A stretch of 22,520 bases of DNA from a virus, in the IMG/VR virus record IMGVR_UViG_3300023108_001485, positions 1 to 22,520 of that record; one strand, written 5' to 3'. The translations under genes and the position numbers were made by a program. The notes under the pieces are model-generated. The model ran no database searches, was not told the origin of the DNA, and saw nothing but the letters and a program-made list of their open reading frames with translations. Shown here piece by piece: positions 7,430 through 15,587 of this stretch; positions within the stretch are counted from its first letter, which is position 1; each line of letters begins with the position of its first letter.

Positions 7430-8288
7430 AATATTACTAACAGGATCACATGGATTTATTGGCGGTCATTATTACCATCATTTACAACAAAAAAATGAAC
7501 ATGTAATACCGTATGATAAAAAACTTAGAGGTGAAGATTTAGCAGATAAAAATACCACCCAACTATTGCCAGATGTTGATACAGTAGTACATCTAGCTGC
7601 TACAAATGGCACTGCTCTATTTTATGAACAGCCTACTGATGTATTGATAAACAATACAATACCAACAATAAATTTAGTAGAACGTTATCGAAATACTAAT
7701 ACTAAATTTGTTTTTGCTAGTACGTGTGAAATTTTTAATGGAGCAATTGATGCAGGTTATTACCATGTGCCAACTGATGAGCAAGTACCAGTTGTGTTTA
7801 ACCACATTACAAATCCAAGATGGAGTTATAGCATTCCGAAAGCTCTCGGTGAAAACCTAGTTGCAAACAGTGGACTAGATTATTTGATTATTCGTTACTT
7901 TAATGTGTACGGCCCAGGACAAACGGATCATTTTATAAATGAATTTGTAGAACGTTGTAAACATGGTGATTATTATATCAAAGGCAATGACACACGCAGT
8001 TTTTGTTACGTTGACGATGCTGTAAAAATGACAGACAATCTTGTAAAAAATTGTGTAAACAAAACAGTAAATGTTGGCAATGACAATGAAGTGAATGTGT
8101 CAGTTGTTGCAAAAATGATAATGGGCTATATGGGTATCAATCCTGACAAGTTACAAATATTACCTGGACCAGAAGGCAGTGTAACACGTAGATGCCCAGA
8201 TACAACACTAGTGCAAATGCTAACAGGATTTACTGATTATACACCTTTAGAAGTTGGACTTAAAAAAACTGTGGAAAGTATACTATGA
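7416..8288 (+). CDS. Extended SDR nucleotide-sugar enzyme (UDP-glucuronate decarboxylase/epimerase type)
   Basis: NAD(P)-dependent epimerase/dehydratase acting on a nucleotide sugar in the cytoplasm. The 290-aa protein has the Rossmann motif TGSHGFIGG (9-17), HLAA (59-62), the active-site STCEIF segment (102-107) and YSIPK (138-142) for the catalytic Y-x-x-x-K. RYFNVYGPGQ (160-169), RSFCYVDDAV (194-203) and a VTRRCPDTT stretch (256-264) also occur. The last three resemble UDP-glucuronate decarboxylase (UXS) and related enzymes. With the UDP-glucose dehydrogenase-like gene next to it, a UDP-glucose to UDP-glucuronate to UDP-xylose path is plausible but inferred; 4,6-dehydratase or 4-epimerase activity is possible. 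It starts inside uvsY (14-base overlap) and ends in an ATGA overlap, so it opens the glycan island without a promoter of its own. Confidence 0.88.
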   Translation: MQHSKILLTGSHGFIGGHYYHHLQQKNEHVIPYDKKLRGEDLADKNTTQLLPDVDTVVHLAATNGTALFYEQPTDVLINNTIPTINLVERYRNTNTKFVFASTCEIFNGAIDAGYYHVPTDEQVPVVFNHITNPRWSYSIPKALGENLVANSGLDYLIIRYFNVYGPGQTDHFINEFVERCKHGDYYIKGNDTRSFCYVDDAVKMTDNLVKNCVNKTVNVGNDNEVNVSVVAKMIMGYMGINPDKLQILPGPEGSVTRRCPDTTLVQMLTGFTDYTPLEVGLKKTVESIL

Positions 8289-9022
8289 AAATTGGCGTAA
8301 TTGGTGTTGGTAATGTAGGCAAAGCAAACGTCAAAGGTTTTGAAAAACTAGGACATACTGTACTAGAACACGATATAAAATTCAATACAAAAATAAAAGA
8401 TGTATTGGATACAGAAATAGTATTTGTTTGCACACATGAAAATAATGTAGAAAAAGTTTTACAAGAAATTAGTTTGTATCAGTATAAAGGTGTTGTTGCA
8501 ATACGCAGTACAATATTGCCTGGAACTACAGATAAATTATTAAAAAAACATAATTTAGATATTTGCTTTGTACCTGAATTTTTAAGACAAGATTATGCAG
8601 ATGTAGATTTTGAAGATTGCAAGTTGTTAGCAATAGGAACATATAATTTAGCAATTGCTAGAACTGTAGTTGACGCTTTCAAGTCTTTGCCGAAATCTGT
8701 AGAATATATGTTACCAGTAGAAGCAGAAATATTAAAATTATACAACAACACATATGCAAGTTTGCGTATTGTATTTGCTAATTTAATGTACGATTTGTCT
8801 GCAAAGTACAATGCAAACTATGATATAATAAAAAATGCATATGTTAAAACAGATAAAACTAGTGGAAAGTATTTAAACGTAAATGAAAACTTGCGTGGAT
8901 ACAGTGGTGCCTGTTTACCTAAAGATACAGTCGCACTTATGAATTTAATTGATAAATTAAATATGGATTATGATTTAATTAAAAGTGTACACAACGATAA
9001 TTCAAAACTACCAAAAAATTAG
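8285..9022 (+). CDS. UDP-glucose/GDP-mannose dehydrogenase-like protein lacking the C-terminal domain
   Basis: The family oxidises UDP-glucose to UDP-glucuronate with two NAD. The 245-aa protein has the N-terminal Rossmann start MKIGVIGVGNVG (1-12), STILPGTT (75-82), VPEFLR (96-101), the dimerisation helix EAEILKLYNN (146-155) holding the conserved Lys151 and Asn155, and the catalytic Cys210 in GACLPKDT. It ends soon after (about residue 245), whereas family members run to about 390-450 residues with a C-terminal UDP-binding domain; that domain is absent and the downstream 30 bases cannot encode it. All catalytic residues I can check are kept, so it may be a minimal enzyme, a partner to another subunit, or an enzyme with a different substrate. 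It is translationally coupled to the SDR gene (ATGA). Confidence 0.88.
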   Translation: MKIGVIGVGNVGKANVKGFEKLGHTVLEHDIKFNTKIKDVLDTEIVFVCTHENNVEKVLQEISLYQYKGVVAIRSTILPGTTDKLLKKHNLDICFVPEFLRQDYADVDFEDCKLLAIGTYNLAIARTVVDAFKSLPKSVEYMLPVEAEILKLYNNTYASLRIVFANLMYDLSAKYNANYDIIKNAYVKTDKTSGKYLNVNENLRGYSGACLPKDTVALMNLIDKLNMDYDLIKSVHNDNSKLPKN

Positions 9023-9026
9023 TACC

Positions 9027-9039
9027 TATAAAGTACGCA
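9027..9039 (+). repeat. 13-mer TATAAAGTACGCA, copy 1
   Basis: An exact second copy lies on the minus strand at 16201-16213, also in an intergenic promoter region next to an ATAAATA box. Both copies lie between island genes. It may be a regulator site or promoter flank. Confidence 0.4.
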
Positions 9040-9040
9040 C

Positions 9041-9047
9041 ATAAATA
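9041..9047 (+). promoter_or_regulatory. T4-late-like promoter box ATAAATA before the cytidylyltransferase gene
   Basis: CATAAATAC lies 4 bases before the ATG at 9052, in one of the few gaps of the island. T4 spacing puts the transcript start at about 9053, on the start codon, and no Shine-Dalgarno is present, so the message would be leaderless or the box has another role. Confidence 0.5.
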
Positions 9048-9051
9048 CCAT

Positions 9052-9807
9052 ATGAAAGTAGTTATTGTAACTGGTGGTTTTGATCCACTGCATAGTGGAC
9101 ATATAGAATATTTTAAAGCAGCACGAGAATTAGGCGATCACCTTGTAGTAGGTGTGAATAGCGATACTTGGCTTACACGCAAAAAAGGCAAGGCATTTAT
9201 GCCCTTTGAAGAACGTTGTGCAATCATCAAAGAATTAGATTGTGTAAATGAAGTCATTGGGTTTAATGACGATGACGATACAGCATGTGCTGCAATATTT
9301 CAAGTGCTGTCTACAGTAGGTAGTCAAACAAAAGTTATATTTGCCAACGGCGGTGATAGAACCAAAGACAACATTCCTGAAATGATATACAACGATGTTG
9401 AATTTGTATTTGGTGTAGGTGGCGAAGATAAAAAGAATTCAAGTAGTTGGATACTTAAAGAATGGAGTCAGCCTACTACCGAACGTGCTTGGGGCAGATA
9501 CACTGTGCTTGACAAGGGCGAAGGTTGGCAAGTAAAACAATTAGAGTTTTACGAAGAACAGGCACTTAGTGATCAAAGACATTTTAAACGCAGTGAACAC
9601 TGGCATGTTGTTGATGGCGTTATTAATATGTTTTTAGAAGACAAGTCTGGTAATAGAACTAGTCATTTACTTGTGCCTGGAGACAGTATTGACATTCCTG
9701 TAGGTTATTGGCACAAGGCTGTAAATTTAGACAACAAAAGTGCTAAAGTAATCGAAGTGTGGATGGGGCAAGAACTTACTGAAGATGATATAGAAAGAAG
9801 AGACTAA
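9052..9807 (+). CDS. Cytidylyltransferase-like domain fused to mannose-6-phosphate isomerase-type cupin
   Basis: Two-domain sugar enzyme, 251 aa. Residues 1 to about 140 are a nucleotidyltransferase of the cytidylyltransferase superfamily: VTGGFDPLHSGH (6-17) with the HxGH signature (H14, H17), VVGVNSD (32-38), and KKNSSSWI (127-134) at the position of the second nucleotide-binding motif. Residues about 144-251 match the cupin of type II mannose-6-phosphate isomerases: ERAWGRYTVLDKGEG, RSEHWHVVDG (180-189), PGDSIDIPVGYWHKAV (209-224). In that cupin the metal ligands are usually H-x-H; here the second His is Lys179 (H177-F-K179), so metal binding may be altered. The family link suggests making a CDP- or other NDP-activated sugar, with the cupin isomerising or binding it. 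The substrate cannot be read from sequence. Confidence 0.85.
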   Translation: MKVVIVTGGFDPLHSGHIEYFKAARELGDHLVVGVNSDTWLTRKKGKAFMPFEERCAIIKELDCVNEVIGFNDDDDTACAAIFQVLSTVGSQTKVIFANGGDRTKDNIPEMIYNDVEFVFGVGGEDKKNSSSWILKEWSQPTTERAWGRYTVLDKGEGWQVKQLEFYEEQALSDQRHFKRSEHWHVVDGVINMFLEDKSGNRTSHLLVPGDSIDIPVGYWHKAVNLDNKSAKVIEVWMGQELTEDDIERRD

Positions 9808-10481
9808 TGAAAGTATTTGTAGGCTGGGATAGTAGAGAAGATATTGCATATCAAGTTTGTAAACATAGTATACTAAGCAAACAACCAGATGCAGAAGTTA
9901 TTCCATTGAAACAAAACGAATTGCGTGATAAAGGATTGTATTGGCGTGACGTAGATAAACTTGCCAGCACTGAATTTACGTTTACACGTTTCCTAATACC
10001 CGAACTTGTACATTATCGAGGATGGGCATTGTTTATGGATTGTGACATGATTCTTACAACAGATATAAAAGAACTGTTTGATCAAGCAGATGACAAATAC
10101 GCTGTCATGTGTGTACAACATGATTACACTCCTCGTGAAGGTTTGAAAATGGATGGCAAGCAACAAACAGTATATCCACGTAAAAACTGGAGCAGTGTCA
10201 TGTTGGTAAACTGCGGACATCCTAGCAATGCAGTATTGCATAAAGAAGTAGTAAACGATGCAGAAATATCAGGTGCGTACTTGCATAGATTTAGTTGGTT
10301 AAAAGATGAAGAAATTGGAGAATTGGATCACACTTGGAATTATCTTGTTGGTGTTTACAATGACATTGATGTTCCAAAATTAATTCATTATACAGAAGGC
10401 GGTCCTTGGTTTGAAAATTACAGAAACTGTGAATTCCACGAACTTTGGAAAGCAGAATTAATGGATATGATGAATGGCTAG
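9807..10481 (+). CDS. GT8-like glycosyltransferase
   Basis: Retaining GT-A-fold glycosyltransferase, 224 aa. It begins MKVFVGWDSRED, typical of a short GT8-like group. The DxD metal motif is DCD (78-80) in WALFMDCDMILTTDI, and the late KLIHYTEGGPWF (191-202) matches the GT8 H-x-x-G-x-x-K/P-W region. NWSSVMLVNCGH (127-138) is the typical acceptor-side strand. It starts at a TAATG overlap with the fusion gene and runs into the next methyltransferase gene (8-base overlap), so it is co-translated with them. Donor and acceptor unknown. Confidence 0.88.
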   Translation: MKVFVGWDSREDIAYQVCKHSILSKQPDAEVIPLKQNELRDKGLYWRDVDKLASTEFTFTRFLIPELVHYRGWALFMDCDMILTTDIKELFDQADDKYAVMCVQHDYTPREGLKMDGKQQTVYPRKNWSSVMLVNCGHPSNAVLHKEVVNDAEISGAYLHRFSWLKDEEIGELDHTWNYLVGVYNDIDVPKLIHYTEGGPWFENYRNCEFHELWKAELMDMMNG

Positions 10482-11034
10482 AGTCTGGATGGAGCATTGG
10501 AGTAGTAAAGAATACTTCAAATCTAAATTAGAAAACTTTGAAGTTATAGATAATTGGCTACAAAAACCTCCTTCTAGTATTTTGGAAATTGGCTGCGGAC
10601 AAGCAATAGAATCTATAAATTTTCAAAAAAAATATAATACAGAATTATGGTTATTAGATGGAGACTCGTCTACTACAGAAGATAGGAGTCGTTTTAGTAA
10701 ATTTGATAAAGTTGATAACATGAAATTTTATAATCCTATTGATGATTTAAAAAGTTTCTATAATAAAAGTAAAATAGAATATACATTTGTAGATGCAAAC
10801 AATATACAAATTCCAGATAATAAAATATTTGATTTAATTTATAGTTTTAAAAGTTGCGGCTTCCATTATCCAATTGACACATATTATGATTTAATTAAAA
10901 AACACAGCGATAAAAATACAAAATTAATATTTGATATTAGAAACAAAGTTGGTTTGTATTCTAGTAACTTTGAAATAGTAGAAACAATTGCAGAATATAA
11001 ACCCCGTACGACATACAGTTTGAGGTTAAAATGA
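10474..11034 (+). CDS. Class I SAM-dependent methyltransferase
   Basis: The 186-aa protein has SAM-binding motif I ILEIGCGQAIES (36-47), an acidic end of strand 2 (LLDGD, 60-64), VDANNIQIPDNKIFDLIYSF (106-125, motif III/IV region), and a C-terminal strand pair. The target is not identifiable; by context it is a sugar or glycan. The first ATG in frame overlaps the GT8-like gene by 8 bases and has no clear Shine-Dalgarno, so translation coupling is likely. By eye the sequence is more AT-rich than uvsX or gp32, in keeping with a separately acquired gene. Confidence 0.8.
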   Translation: MARVWMEHWSSKEYFKSKLENFEVIDNWLQKPPSSILEIGCGQAIESINFQKKYNTELWLLDGDSSTTEDRSRFSKFDKVDNMKFYNPIDDLKSFYNKSKIEYTFVDANNIQIPDNKIFDLIYSFKSCGFHYPIDTYYDLIKKHSDKNTKLIFDIRNKVGLYSSNFEIVETIAEYKPRTTYSLRLK

Positions 11035-11654
11035 TAGAATTATTTCACGCTGCACCTCAAACAAAAAATACAGATGACTTGGATAAAGAGCGTTATGACC
11101 ATTTAGATGCTGTTTGCAATTTAGGAAGTATACCCGGTGATATACTAGAGTTTGGAGTTTATCAAGGAGGTACAATTAATTTTATTGCTGAAAGATTTCC
11201 GCACAAACAAATTTACGGTTTTGACAGTTTTGAAGGATTACCAGAAGATTGGAAAATAAGTTTCAATGAAAAATTTAATAAACATAAAAAAGGATACTTT
11301 GCTGTAGACAATTTACCAGCAGTAAAAAACAATGTATCTTTAATAAAAGGATTTTTTGATAATAGTTTACCTAAATGGCTAGAAGAAAATAATTTAGAAC
11401 AAATCAGTTTATTACATGTTGACAGTGATTTGTATAGCAGTGCAAAAATTATATTTGACAATTTGAATGAATATATTGTAGAAGGCACAATAATTATATT
11501 TGATGAATTTTATCCCTGGGGACGCAAAAGATATGAAACTTGGGAACAACACGAATACAAGGCTTTTTGCGAATGGATAGATACATATAATAGAGAGTTT
11601 AAAGTATTATATAGAAACAATCATCAACAGTGTAGCATTAGGATAATCAAATGA
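11031..11654 (+). CDS. TylF/MycF-type O-methyltransferase
   Basis: Class I methyltransferase of the macrocin O-methyltransferase (TylF) family, which methylates sugar hydroxyls. The 207-aa protein shows GDILEFGVYQGGT (36-48, motif I), YGFDSFEGLPEDW (62-74), LLHVDSDLYSS (127-137) with metal-binding acidic residues, and IIIFDEFY (154-161). TylF-like enzymes act on sugars of finished glycosides, which suits a role in trimming the glycan made by this island. GAGG upstream of the ATG and the ATGA overlap with the preceding gene set the start; the end overlaps the next gene (ATGA). Confidence 0.9.
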   Translation: MIELFHAAPQTKNTDDLDKERYDHLDAVCNLGSIPGDILEFGVYQGGTINFIAERFPHKQIYGFDSFEGLPEDWKISFNEKFNKHKKGYFAVDNLPAVKNNVSLIKGFFDNSLPKWLEENNLEQISLLHVDSDLYSSAKIIFDNLNEYIVEGTIIIFDEFYPWGRKRYETWEQHEYKAFCEWIDTYNREFKVLYRNNHQQCSIRIIK

Positions 11655-12445
11655 TTTGTATTAGTAAAAATCTCAAAGATGAATTTATAAATGCATTTGC
11701 CAAAGGAGCTGGATTTCCAGTACAAAAAGATTTTGACAAAAATGCACATGAAACAATTATATTTCGCAGCATTGTAAAAAAAGATTTAATTAATTTTAGA
11801 TTAGAACATCAGTTACCTTTTTATTATATGGATAGCGGTTACTTAGGAAACTACAGAAGCGAACGCAATCCTGAGGCAAAAAAACTATGGCACAGAATAG
11901 TACGCAATGGTTTACAACATGACAAAATTATTCAACGCCCGGATGACAGATGGAAGCGTTTAGGTTTAAAAATTAAAAAACCTGTTAAAAGAAAAGGCAG
12001 TGCAATACTATTAGCATTACCAAGTCCAAAACCTTGTAAATTTTATGACATAGATTTAGAAAAATGGACAGCAGACACAATAGCAGAAATTAGAAAACAC
12101 ACTGATAGAGAAATAATTGTACGTGAAAAACCAAAACTCAGAGCAGAACGTGTAAACAGCAGTATATATGAAGACTTTGAAAAAACTCATGTGTTAGTTA
12201 CGTACAATAGTATTGCAGCAGTGGAAAGCGTATTACACGGTATTCCTGCTATAACACTAGCACCTACAGCAGCCGATCCTGTATGTGACAAAGATATTAG
12301 TAAAGTTGAAGATCCAACACTTCAACACATAGATAAATTAACTGCATGGGCTCATCATCTTGCATATGGACAATATCATTATCAAGAACTAGAAAGCGGT
12401 CATGCATATAGAATGTTAAAGAGAGACGAGGAACTATGCGAGTAG
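11651..12445 (+). CDS. GT-B-like island paralogue A (HP motif lost)
   Basis: First of four paralogues in the window (others start at 12436, 13445 and 17702). The 264-aa protein shares W-x(n)-IRKHTDREIIVR (from 139; 147-158), TYNSIAAVESVLHGIPAI (184-201), and the ending W-x-x-LAYGQYHYQELESGHAYRML. The pattern of an R-x-HP motif followed by a Y-x-S motif is like GT-B transferases of capsule systems (Kdo-transferase KpsC/KpsS and polysialyltransferase-like), which is how I read the family, at moderate confidence. In this copy the HP is replaced by EKP (159-161), so it may be inactive or changed in specificity. It is coupled to the TylF-like gene in front and the next paralogue (10-base overlap). 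Confidence 0.75.
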   Translation: MICISKNLKDEFINAFAKGAGFPVQKDFDKNAHETIIFRSIVKKDLINFRLEHQLPFYYMDSGYLGNYRSERNPEAKKLWHRIVRNGLQHDKIIQRPDDRWKRLGLKIKKPVKRKGSAILLALPSPKPCKFYDIDLEKWTADTIAEIRKHTDREIIVREKPKLRAERVNSSIYEDFEKTHVLVTYNSIAAVESVLHGIPAITLAPTAADPVCDKDISKVEDPTLQHIDKLTAWAHHLAYGQYHYQELESGHAYRMLKRDEELCE

Positions 12446-13458
12446 ATGTTTTTATGCAGTCAACATTTCAGGAACGTGAAAGAGATGTACTGAGATGTAT
12501 GTATACAGGAATAAAAAATGATTTGTGGCCTGATGAATTATGTCAAGAAGATCAAGACTTAATGCGGAGAATAAACAGAAAGAACAAATTAGGAACAGGT
12601 GTTAATTTGTCCTATGATGAACGTATAAAACCTCGACATGATTTAGGTGTTATATTTGGTAGCTGGAAAAAACGTGAAAACGATCATCATAAAGTCCGCA
12701 CACAAGTAGCAAACATAGATAAACCATTTTTATGCATAGAAACTCAATTACTAGGTAGAGTTATGTTTCAAGAAAGCGAATATCATAGAGTAGGAGTAAA
12801 TGGTTTTTTGAACGAAGACGCTGTGTTTGGATTAGAACAAACCTATAGTGATGATAGGTTTAAAAAATTAAATTTAGAATACAATGGTTGGAAAAAATCT
12901 AGAGGTGATAAAATTGTATTAGCATTGCAATTACCAGGAGACGCAAGTCTTAGGGGAATGGATATTAACGATTGGGCTATATGGACACTTGAGTGTATTA
13001 GAAAAGAAAGCGATAGACCTATTGAAATACGACTACATCCAGGAGTAAGTCAAAAAGGTGTAGATGCACATTTAAAGTTGATGCAGTGGCAGAGTTTTCA
13101 TAACATACCTAATGTTTCTTTTGTAAAAGGAAACGAATTACCTTGGGAAGAACACATATTGGATGCACACTGTGTGGTTGCATATACCAGTGGATTGAGT
13201 ATAGATGCTGTACGGAATGGTATTCCAGTTGTTGCTTGCGATCCTGGAAATTTTGCTTGGAGTATTAGCAGTAAAAATCCACATCAAGTTGAAAACCCAT
13301 TTATGGTTTCCGAAGATAGTGTCCAAAGTTGGCTTAATACTTTAGCATACTGTCAATGGTCAAAATCTGAAATGGAAAGTGGAGAAGCATGGGCTCATCT
13401 TAAACCGGTTGTTCAAAAAATAATTGAAGATGAAAAAATAGAAAATGAAGGTAGTTAG
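12436..13458 (+). CDS. GT-B-like island paralogue B
   Basis: The longest paralogue, 340 aa, with an extra N-terminal region of about 150 residues. The family core is complete: DWAIWTLECIRKESDRPIEIRLHPG (179-203) with the HP motif at 201-202, VVAYTSGLSIDAVRNGIPVV (247-266), and WLNTLAYCQWSKSEMESGEAWAHL (299-322). The resemblance to capsule Kdo/sialyltransferase-type GT-B proteins is at motif level only. GAGGA precedes the ATG. It overlaps its tandem neighbours at both ends, so A, B and C form one translational unit. Confidence 0.78.
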   Translation: MRVDVFMQSTFQERERDVLRCMYTGIKNDLWPDELCQEDQDLMRRINRKNKLGTGVNLSYDERIKPRHDLGVIFGSWKKRENDHHKVRTQVANIDKPFLCIETQLLGRVMFQESEYHRVGVNGFLNEDAVFGLEQTYSDDRFKKLNLEYNGWKKSRGDKIVLALQLPGDASLRGMDINDWAIWTLECIRKESDRPIEIRLHPGVSQKGVDAHLKLMQWQSFHNIPNVSFVKGNELPWEEHILDAHCVVAYTSGLSIDAVRNGIPVVACDPGNFAWSISSKNPHQVENPFMVSEDSVQSWLNTLAYCQWSKSEMESGEAWAHLKPVVQKIIEDEKIENEGS

Positions 13459-14371
13459 TTATTTACGTGGCATTCCAAATGCAAAAAATCAAGAAAAAAT
13501 CGATGTGTTAAAATTTTTCATCGACGGTGTTAATCGTTGTGGTGACGAAGGAATTCTGTCAAATGATTTTTTATGGCAACCTAGTTCAGCAGCAGTTCTA
13601 CAAGGATTTATAGCAGAGCATAATTTTAAGAATGTTCGAGCTCCGCATTTGAAATTAAGGAAAACAGTTTACGATAATCAATTAAAAACAAATGCATCAA
13701 CTATTATTGCAGATAGTAATTTGTTTCTTTATGCAGATCCTGGTAATACAAGACACTATTTAAGATACAGTATCAATGGTGTGTTTCCTACAACAGGAAA
13801 TTATATGTGGGATAATCCCGATCCTGCACGTTGGCAAAGTATAAAAAAGACTTTAAATATAGATTTAAAACCCATACAAAAAGACGGACACCATATATTG
13901 GTATGCTGTCAGCGCAACGGAGGTTGGAGTATGGGAAGTCTCGATGTTGTAGACTGGGTAAAGAATACTGTTAGACGTATTAGAAAATTCACAGATAGAC
14001 CTATTGTTGTTAGAGCTCATCCGGGAGACAAAAAAGCAAAAGATTATTTAAAATTTAAGTTTAAACAAAAAGGTGTACGATTAAGTTATAACGATCATAT
14101 ATTAGACGATTTTGTAAATTGTTGGGCTGTTGTGACATATAATAGTTCTCCAGGAGTAGCAGCAGCTATAGAAGGAATTCCTGTTTTTGTTACAGATCCA
14201 AATCCAAAAGTTAGTCAAGCCTTTGATATAGCAGAAACAGAATTACGTAGAATTGATAGACCAAAATTAAAAGACAGACAATCATGGATTGAAAAAATAT
14301 CCATGTGTCATTGGAATTTTGAAGAACTTAGATCTGGAGAAGCATGGAGACACATGCGCAAGTATGTCTAA
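13445..14371 (+). CDS. GT-B-like island paralogue C
   Basis: The third tandem paralogue, 308 aa. The core motifs are IRKFTDRPIVVRAHPG (179-194, HP at 192-193), VVTYNSSPGVAAAIEGIPVF (229-248), and WIEKISMCHWNFEELRSGEAWRHM (281-304). Its middle part (LKPIQKDGHHILVCCQ) is closest to paralogue D at 17702 (LKPWRKDGEYILICGQ), so C and D probably separated last. It ends tail-to-tail with the minus-strand methyltransferase gene, overlapping by 4 bases, with no terminator visible between them. Confidence 0.78.
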   Translation: MKVVSYLRGIPNAKNQEKIDVLKFFIDGVNRCGDEGILSNDFLWQPSSAAVLQGFIAEHNFKNVRAPHLKLRKTVYDNQLKTNASTIIADSNLFLYADPGNTRHYLRYSINGVFPTTGNYMWDNPDPARWQSIKKTLNIDLKPIQKDGHHILVCCQRNGGWSMGSLDVVDWVKNTVRRIRKFTDRPIVVRAHPGDKKAKDYLKFKFKQKGVRLSYNDHILDDFVNCWAVVTYNSSPGVAAAIEGIPVFVTDPNPKVSQAFDIAETELRRIDRPKLKDRQSWIEKISMCHWNFEELRSGEAWRHMRKYV

Positions 14372-14922
14372 GGTTTTTTAACGCACCAACATCTTCCTAT
14401 TTTTGTTACAGCAATATTTCTTTCAGCAAAAAATTCATTTACTGCTTTGCATACACCAGGCCATCCTTTTGTATAATCATCGCCTCCAAAGTATGCACCT
14501 GATTTAATCTTTGGCCACCATGCATGTAAATCTTTTTTTACACCTTCGTAACTATGATCGGCATCTACATAACAAAAGTCTACACTGTTATCAGGAAATT
14601 TTTTTGCACTTAGATGACTATAATCTCTAATATTTTTTATGTAATTTTCTACAGGTTTCATCGTTTCTACATATGCTTCAAATGTATAATTAAAATTATT
14701 AAATTTTTCAACAGGTTGCCATAAATCAACACAGGTAAAATTAAAATCGATGTTTTGATTAATTAATTCAACAACACAATATGCTGCACTTTTTCCTGTA
14801 AATGTTCCTAGTTCTACCCAATTAAAATTATTATGTGTTTTTTCTAAAATAAAATCAAATAATTTTAAATTACTGCCTTTTGTAAAACCCTTTACGTTTT
14901 GATAAAAATGATCCATTACCAT
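14368..14922 (-). CDS. Class I methyltransferase (Methyltransf_24-like)
   Basis: A 184-aa SAM-dependent methyltransferase. It shows motif I WVELGTFTGKSA (35-46), an acidic strand-2 end (CVDLW), VDADHSYEGVKKDLHAW (119-135) and GGDDY (146-150), a metal-binding pattern shared with the TylF-like enzyme of the island but a different subfamily. The start is uncertain: ATG at 14922 has AGGAG only 3 bases away, while the in-frame ATG at 14916 has it 9 bases away and may be the true start. It is the last gene of a three-gene minus-strand operon and overlaps the stop of the GT25 gene. Confidence 0.82.
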   Translation of the reverse strand: MVMDHFYQNVKGFTKGSNLKLFDFILEKTHNNFNWVELGTFTGKSAAYCVVELINQNIDFNFTCVDLWQPVEKFNNFNYTFEAYVETMKPVENYIKNIRDYSHLSAKKFPDNSVDFCYVDADHSYEGVKKDLHAWWPKIKSGAYFGGDDYTKGWPGVCKAVNEFFAERNIAVTKIGRCWCVKKP

Positions 14923-15587
14923 CTTCTCCTCACAAGAGAAATTTTACCATTGTATCTTTCTCTTTTAATATCTTCTCCCATAGCATATCCGTGAACTTGT
15001 AATTTAACTAAATGATAATTCATTGCATTATCTGCTGGAAGAAAACTGTTTTTATATTCGTCTACTAGTATTTTTGCAGCATGAGGTTTTATAACGTAAC
15101 CTGCTGTACCAGGCATGCTAGATTGCTTGTATGGTTTTGCTTCTGGATCACCTTCTGACTCATATATGTAGTGTAAATATTTTTTACGTTTTTTATTATG
15201 ACTAAATGCAACAATTAATACGTCATCAAAATCAACAGGAATGTATGGGCGTACTGCATCTGCATCATCTTCCATAACTAAAATAGGTTCTTGCAACTTA
15301 CAACACTTTTGCCAAAGTCTGTAATGACTATCAAAACAACCAATTACACCTGCATTTTTTTGTTGTTGGTTAATATAATCTTCCGATAATCTATGTTCAG
15401 GACCGTGCTTAAAACTCCAAGGATGATGTTTCCTGCCTTGTTGTTCATATTGTTTCATTACTACATCGCCGTACGAACCTTCGAATAATTCTGCATTCAT
15501 GCCAAAACTTTGAAGTTTATTTTTTAATACCAATGCACTATCTAAACTTGGTTTTATTTTACTGAGATGTATAATGAAAGTTTTCAT
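14916..15587 (-). CDS. GT25-family glycosyltransferase (LPS type)
   Basis: Glycosyltransferase family 25, typical of lipooligosaccharide galactosyl- and glucosyltransferases. The 223-aa protein begins MKTFIIHLSK, and has GCFDSHYRLWQ (83-93), the acidic motif LVMEDDAD (103-110) and TAGYVIKP (161-168), all family signatures in the right order. AGGA lies 8 bases before the ATG. The start overlaps the sulfotransferase stop (ATGA). An LPS-like acceptor would fit a role in modifying the host envelope, but that is inference. Confidence 0.9.
   Translation of the reverse strand: MKTFIIHLSKIKPSLDSALVLKNKLQSFGMNAELFEGSYGDVVMKQYEQQGRKHHPWSFKHGPEHRLSEDYINQQQKNAGVIGCFDSHYRLWQKCCKLQEPILVMEDDADAVRPYIPVDFDDVLIVAFSHNKKRKKYLHYIYESEGDPEAKPYKQSSMPGTAGYVIKPHAAKILVDEYKNSFLPADNAMNYHLVKLQVHGYAMGEDIKRERYNGKISLVRRRW

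Noticed and set aside
11686-11700. ATAAAT-type strings inside genes (for example 1795, 2277, 7935, 11688)
   Set aside because: These AT-rich matches lie within coding sequence with no gene start at the right distance, so were not called promoters.
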